A stretch of 64,000 nt of DNA. It comes from Acidobacteriaceae bacterium. Lineage in GTDB: Bacteria; Acidobacteriota; Terriglobia; Terriglobales; Acidobacteriaceae. Numbering within the stretch: the stretch's first letter is position 1; the number at the start of each line of letters is the position of its first letter. A program made the position numbers and the translations under genes. The DNA lies in NCBI GenBank assembly GCA_025360645.1, contig JANYBT010000023.1, forward strand, positions 1 through 64,000, given 5' to 3'. The notes under the pieces were generated by a model, which was not told the DNA's origin, did no database searches, and worked only from the letters and a program-made list of their open reading frames with translations. Below are positions 60,641 to 64,000 of the stretch, piece by piece.

Positions 60641-62358
60641 CGACCGTGGTCCTCAGTGGCTCCGTCATACACCAACTTCCCGCCCACCCAAGTGCTTAGG
60701 ACTTTCACCTCACGAATTTTTTCCGTCGGAATGGTGAAGATGTCGTCGCTCAGCAAGACCATGTCGGCCAGTTTGCCCGAAGTCAGCGATCCTTTTTCCT
60801 TTTCCTGAAATTCCGCGTAGGCGGAACCCATGGTGTATGCATACACGGCCTCGGCAACGGTGAGTTTCTGTTCCGGAAACCAGCCCTTGGGGTTCTTGCC
60901 GTCCAGCGTGGCGCGGGTAACGGCCGCGTAAAGCCCCATCATGGGATTCAGTGGTGCCACGGCCCAGTCCGTTCCGAACGCCAGGTGTACACCGTGGTTC
61001 AGGAAAGTGCGGAACGCATAGGTTCGGCTGGCGCGGTCATGGCCAATCCGAGGCTCGGCCCAGCGCCCGTCGTCAATCGCGTGATAGGGCTGCATCGAAG
61101 CGATGACGTTCAACTCGGCGAACCGGTCGAAGTCTTTGGCGGCCATATGCTGCGCGTGCTCGATGCGGAAGCGGCGGTCGGGAGATTCCCGGTCTCCGCT
61201 GCCAGTACGCTGGTCGTGGGCCGCCACGATCTCCGCATAAAGGTCGAGCACCGTCGAGATGGCGCGGTCCCCGATCGCGTGGGTGCAGAGCTGAAGACCA
61301 GCGGCATCGGCTTGCATCATCCGATCGCGCATCAGCGATATCGGGTGCATTCCGTCAGCAAGCAAGCCGTGATTGTCCGGCTTATCCAGAAAGGGCTCAA
61401 AGAAGTAGGCAGTGGCGGAGCCCAGCGAACCGTCCGCGAAGGCCTTGAGGGCGCCGATGCGCAGGTAAGGACCACCGAACGCATGGCGGATCCCGATCGT
61501 GGTCAGGTCGTCCACCTGGGTGATGAGGGGGGCCGCGTAAATGCGGGTGGTGAGTTCGCCGGTCTGAAGCAGTTCGGCATAAACCGCGATGTCGGCGAAC
61601 GCCGGATCCATGTCTTGCACGCTGGTAACACCGAGTGCAGCGGCGTGCTGGAGCGCCCGCCGAGCCGCATGAATGCGGGCTTGATGGCTCATCTCGGGAA
61701 TCACTCGGTCAACCAAACCCTTCGCGGCGTCTTTCAAGCAACCGGTGGGATTGCCCTGGGCATCGCGGACAATCATACCCCCCGGCGGATCCGGCGTCGC
61801 CGCTGTGACGCCAGCGAGCTTGAGCGCGGCAGAATTGGCGAGAGCCATGTGCCCGTCGTAGCGGTCAAGAAAGACTGGGTTGTCCGGCGTCACCGCGTCG
61901 ATCATCTCTTTCGTGGGAAGATTGGGCGGAGTCCACTTGGTCTCATCCCAGTCGCCACCGTCAATCCATGCGCCTTTGGGAGTCTTCTTGGCTTGCTCGG
62001 CGATGCGACGCACAAATTCTTCCGAGCTGGGAGCGTCGTTCAACTCAGGATTATCCAGCTGCGCCCCCCCGCTGATGAAGTGCACATGGGAATCATTGAA
62101 CCCGGGCAGAAGCACCTTGCCGTGTGCATCGACGACAGTTGTGTGGGCACCGCTCCAGGCTTCGACCTCGGCATTCGATCCCACGGCAACAATGCGGTCC
62201 CCGAGCACGGCCACAGCCTGAGCTTCGGGATGGCCTTTCTCGACGGTCCACACTTTCGCGTTGGTAATAATGAGATCGGCAGCAGGCTTGGCGTCCGCGG
62301 CGAACGAAACACCCGCGACCAGAGCAACAGCGATGAGATGGACGATGAGTTTCAGCAT
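60637..62358 (-). CDS. Exported amidohydrolase, YtcJ-like
   Basis: The 573-residue product has a signal peptide (HLIAVALVAGVSFAADAKPA). The amidohydrolase metal motif is GFNDSHVHFISGG, a typical His-x-His. Later features are FRIEHAQHMA and FGTDWAVAPLNPMMGLYAAV with Asp. The closest well-known family is YtcJ/N-substituted formamide deformylase. Export to the periplasm is unusual for the group. It is coupled to the alpha/beta hydrolase by an ATGA overlap. Confidence 0.85.
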   Translation of the reverse strand: MLKLIVHLIAVALVAGVSFAADAKPAADLIITNAKVWTVEKGHPEAQAVAVLGDRIVAVGSNAEVEAWSGAHTTVVDAHGKVLLPGFNDSHVHFISGGAQLDNPELNDAPSSEEFVRRIAEQAKKTPKGAWIDGGDWDETKWTPPNLPTKEMIDAVTPDNPVFLDRYDGHMALANSAALKLAGVTAATPDPPGGMIVRDAQGNPTGCLKDAAKGLVDRVIPEMSHQARIHAARRALQHAAALGVTSVQDMDPAFADIAVYAELLQTGELTTRIYAAPLITQVDDLTTIGIRHAFGGPYLRIGALKAFADGSLGSATAYFFEPFLDKPDNHGLLADGMHPISLMRDRMMQADAAGLQLCTHAIGDRAISTVLDLYAEIVAAHDQRTGSGDRESPDRRFRIEHAQHMAAKDFDRFAELNVIASMQPYHAIDDGRWAEPRIGHDRASRTYAFRTFLNHGVHLAFGTDWAVAPLNPMMGLYAAVTRATLDGKNPKGWFPEQKLTVAEAVYAYTMGSAYAEFQEKEKGSLTSGKLADMVLLSDDIFTIPTEKIREVKVLSTWVGGKLVYDGATEDHGR

Positions 62359-62467
62359 CGCTGACAGTTTACCGCAACGGTGGCCGCGGGCGGCGAAACC
62401 TCGGTGGAAGCGAAGAAGCCTTCCGCTTCGTCAGCAAGCAAGGCTCCCCGATTACCGGATGAATGCA

Positions 62468-63295
62468 CTACTCGATGATGTGAAACGAATAGAGCTTGCC
62501 TGCTGAGGCAGCGCTCGAAGACGCGACCGCTCCCGGCGGTAGGAAACCATACTCTCCGGCTCCGAGGTTGGCCGGAAAGATTACGCTAAAGGTGCGAGGC
62601 GCCAGCTTCTTACTCTCAAATGGAACCACGTCGCGGGTAGCTCCGCCCGCCACGTGCATCACTCCCCCAGTGACCGTGCGGAACTCCCGGTTGTCCTGGT
62701 TCTTACGCAGCCGCAGTAGCTGGTACTCGGTGACCGAAACTCCTTCCGGAGCGACAATCAGGAATTCAATGGGCGAGGTGTAGCTGTTGCGGCTGCTGGA
62801 ACCTGTGAGATGACCGTTGATATCTCCCTTGAGTACTCCGGCCGTGGCCATGCTCTTGAGCACGCCGCCGGTCTTCCAGTTGACAACCTCAGGCAGAACT
62901 TCGGTCCATGCGCCCTGCTTCTTGGCATAAATTCCGATCTCGTTGGGCAAGGACGGGTCACCGGACGCCAGAGCGCTCGACGCGGCACCGGTCGGAGCGA
63001 CCGCTGGAGCCGGGCTCGCCGAGGGATCCATCATGACGCTAATCACGTGGTCGCTAACCGAAGCGCTCTTCAATTGGACAAGCTGCTCGGTGGAAAGATC
63101 GAACGTCTGATTTTTCTTCTTGAGTTGTTGAATAACGATGTCTTCGCTGAGGCCGGCCTTGGACATCTTAATCACGTCCTCCACCGTGAGCGGATGAGCG
63201 ACGGTTGCAGCGTTCTTGGTCTGCGCCGCCAACGGCACTGCGACGGCCAATGCGACCCCGAGAATTACAAAAGCGAACTTAGAAACATGGCCCAT
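62468..63295 (-). CDS. Exported protein of unknown function
   Basis: The 275-residue product has a signal peptide ending AVPLAAQ. A short helical part, LTVEDVIKMSKAGLSEDIVI with QLKKKNQTFDLSTEQLVQL (about 35-78), occurs in many acidobacterial exported proteins. An Ala/Pro/Ser-rich linker follows (about 92-112). The C-terminal beta-rich part (about 115-275) holds IEFLIVAPEGVSVTEYQLLR, VVPFESKKLAPRTFSVIFPA and a last strand KLYSFHIIE. I recognise no enzyme. Confidence 0.6.
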   Translation of the reverse strand: MGHVSKFAFVILGVALAVAVPLAAQTKNAATVAHPLTVEDVIKMSKAGLSEDIVIQQLKKKNQTFDLSTEQLVQLKSASVSDHVISVMMDPSASPAPAVAPTGAASSALASGDPSLPNEIGIYAKKQGAWTEVLPEVVNWKTGGVLKSMATAGVLKGDINGHLTGSSSRNSYTSPIEFLIVAPEGVSVTEYQLLRLRKNQDNREFRTVTGGVMHVAGGATRDVVPFESKKLAPRTFSVIFPANLGAGEYGFLPPGAVASSSAASAGKLYSFHIIE

Positions 63296-63735
63296 GACGA
63301 AGTGCCTCCTGAAGGTTCAATTTAAATACGCCTAATGATAGCCCTGGGATCGAGCCATCAACCGTTTTCTTAGCACGTTTGGAAAAGGAAAAAAGGGGGC
63401 AGAGGGGGCCGCCCCCACGGAGCACCCCTCACCCACCGGGGCGAAACTTTGTGGGGCTGTCTTCTAGACTGGCGAAAATTGGTGCGATACATCGGCTTCC
63501 CCCGGATAATCGAATCTGATACCGTGGCAGCAGTTACTCTCACTGAAGCCGAACCGGACAAGCCCAGCCGACCGAACCACGGGTTGCCCGAGGTTATCCT
63601 TCCCCAGAGGATCGGGTTCGCCTTGCCTTCGACGGCGGCACCTGCGGTCACGACTGTCCGCAAACTCCAGTGGAGATATCGTTTTTTTTCATCGGTGTTA
63701 TCCCAGCAATCACAGTCGATCTGATCACGTTGCTT
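63296..63735. other. 440-base region with no supported gene
   Basis: A minus-strand frame at 63370-63663 ends in a Trp/Arg/Pro-rich tail, the pattern of a GC-rich artefact, and a plus-strand frame at 63449-63724 shows no family. There is a polypurine stretch near 63380-63400 and a short GC inverted sequence near 63407-63419. I see no promoter pair. Confidence 0.35.
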
Positions 63736-63897
63736 TCAACGCAATGGCTTCTTACAAAGTGGGCAATGGGCTCGCTCCGAAATGAGGATCACACCGCTGT
63801 ACACACAGTGCTTGCAAATGAAATGCCCATTGGAACAGGTCTGACCCCCGCTCAATTCGTGGTCGTTGCCACATGAATCGCATGTTCGTTTCGACAT
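63736..63897 (-). CDS. Small Cys-rich zinc-ribbon-like protein
   Basis: ATG 63897 with an upstream AAGGGGG gives 53 residues. The Cys/His pattern is CDSCGN, TCSNGHFICKHCV and AHCPLCKKPLR: about four C-x2-C pairs or their equivalents, enough for two zinc sites of treble-clef or RING-like type. No longer partner frame is evident. It could bind zinc as an adaptor; the role is unknown. Confidence 0.55.
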   Translation of the reverse strand: MSKRTCDSCGNDHELSGGQTCSNGHFICKHCVYSGVILISERAHCPLCKKPLR

Positions 63898-64000
63898 CGT
63901 CGCCACCACCCCCTTTGCCCTCTTGCACACTTCACCGCAAGCGGCTAGACTCGGTCAACTGGCCGAAGCTGACACGAGGTGGCGATTCGTGACATTTACC
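63898..64000. other. Window end with no supported gene
   Basis: The last 103 bases hold a G-rich leader for the Cys-rich gene on the minus strand and otherwise nothing recognisable. A gene may begin just outside the window. Confidence 0.3.

Noticed and set aside
60985-62364. 459-codon plus-strand frame
   Set aside because: Antisense to the amidohydrolase gene, which has a signal peptide and metal motifs.
63370-63663. 97-codon minus-strand frame near the end
   Set aside because: Low-complexity tail and no homology pattern; likely a GC-rich artefact.
1-64000. CRISPR array, rRNA operon, prophage or intact insertion sequence
   Set aside because: No regularly spaced repeats, no rRNA-like stretches, no phage structural genes and no intact transposase seen.

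Overview
The window is a high-GC bacterial chromosome segment that most resembles an acidobacterium. This is inferred from gene content: a 1251-residue Oar-type TonB-dependent receptor with a carboxypeptidase-regulatory-like N-terminus, an exported FG-GAP/ASPIC-UnbV protein, three exported sulfatase-like proteins fused to TPR repeats, a PIG-L deacetylase, PYROXD2-like oxidoreductases, and a degenerate REP-associated transposase. No phage, plasmid origin, CRISPR array or intact insertion sequence is visible. Many start codons are GTG or TTG, and one is probably CTG.

Layout. 1-3666: a nonsense-mutated REP transposase (RAYT), a monooxygenase-like protein, a B12-binding protein with the CarH-type Wx9EH light-sensor motif paired with an orphan histidine kinase, and a RAYT relic. 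3779-10445: exported cupin, MFS transporter, PQQ-type propeller protein, HyuA-like hydantoinase, coiled-coil protein. 10621-18826: exported TPR, CRTAC1-like, Oar-like receptor and TPR proteins, an envelope block. 18835-26241: four alkaline-phosphatase-superfamily proteins; the three TPR-fused ones carry Thr instead of the sulfatase Cys/Ser, and the fourth has lost usual catalytic residues. 26418-31057: OB-fold lipoprotein, YchF, M28 peptidase, a structured intergenic region with a CRP-type site, tRNA-Glu(CTC), BlaI and an M56 protease. 31144-36602: a one-carbon cluster (GcvT-like protein divergent from two FAD oxidoreductases and PurU). 36707-37280: a DUF433/DUF5615 pair. 37574-42646: large radical SAM enzyme, two c-type cytochromes, Ste24-like protease. 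42690-48934: an ornithine cyclodeaminase-like gene divergent from a five-gene cluster (esterase, ATP-grasp, GCS2-type ligase, M29 aminopeptidase, permuted-looking ATP-grasp). 49076-64000: PIG-L deacetylase, amino acid permease, DinB, cupin, aminotransferase, rhodanese, Hpt, GAF-SpoIIE phosphatase overlapping LysA, amidohydrolase/hydrolase pair, an exported protein and a Cys-rich miniprotein.

Most promising systems. (1) The five-gene cluster at 43681-48934 looks like an uncharacterised pathway for making a small peptide or amide from two ATP-grasp ligases and a glutamate-cysteine-ligase-fold enzyme, with hydrolases for trimming. (2) The B12 light-sensor module plus histidine kinase at 1424-3480 suggests a light- or cobalamin-responsive two-component input without a MerR regulator. 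(3) The radical SAM protein at 37574-39703 has features of the tetraether/membrane-spanning-lipid synthase family, which would fit acidobacterial membrane chemistry. (4) Three TGTGA-N6-TCAC(A/T) sites at 13583, 29099 and 42134 suggest a CRP-family regulon reaching an envelope receptor, a structured leader region and a cytochrome c gene. Functions are assigned by reading motifs only; no database search was run.
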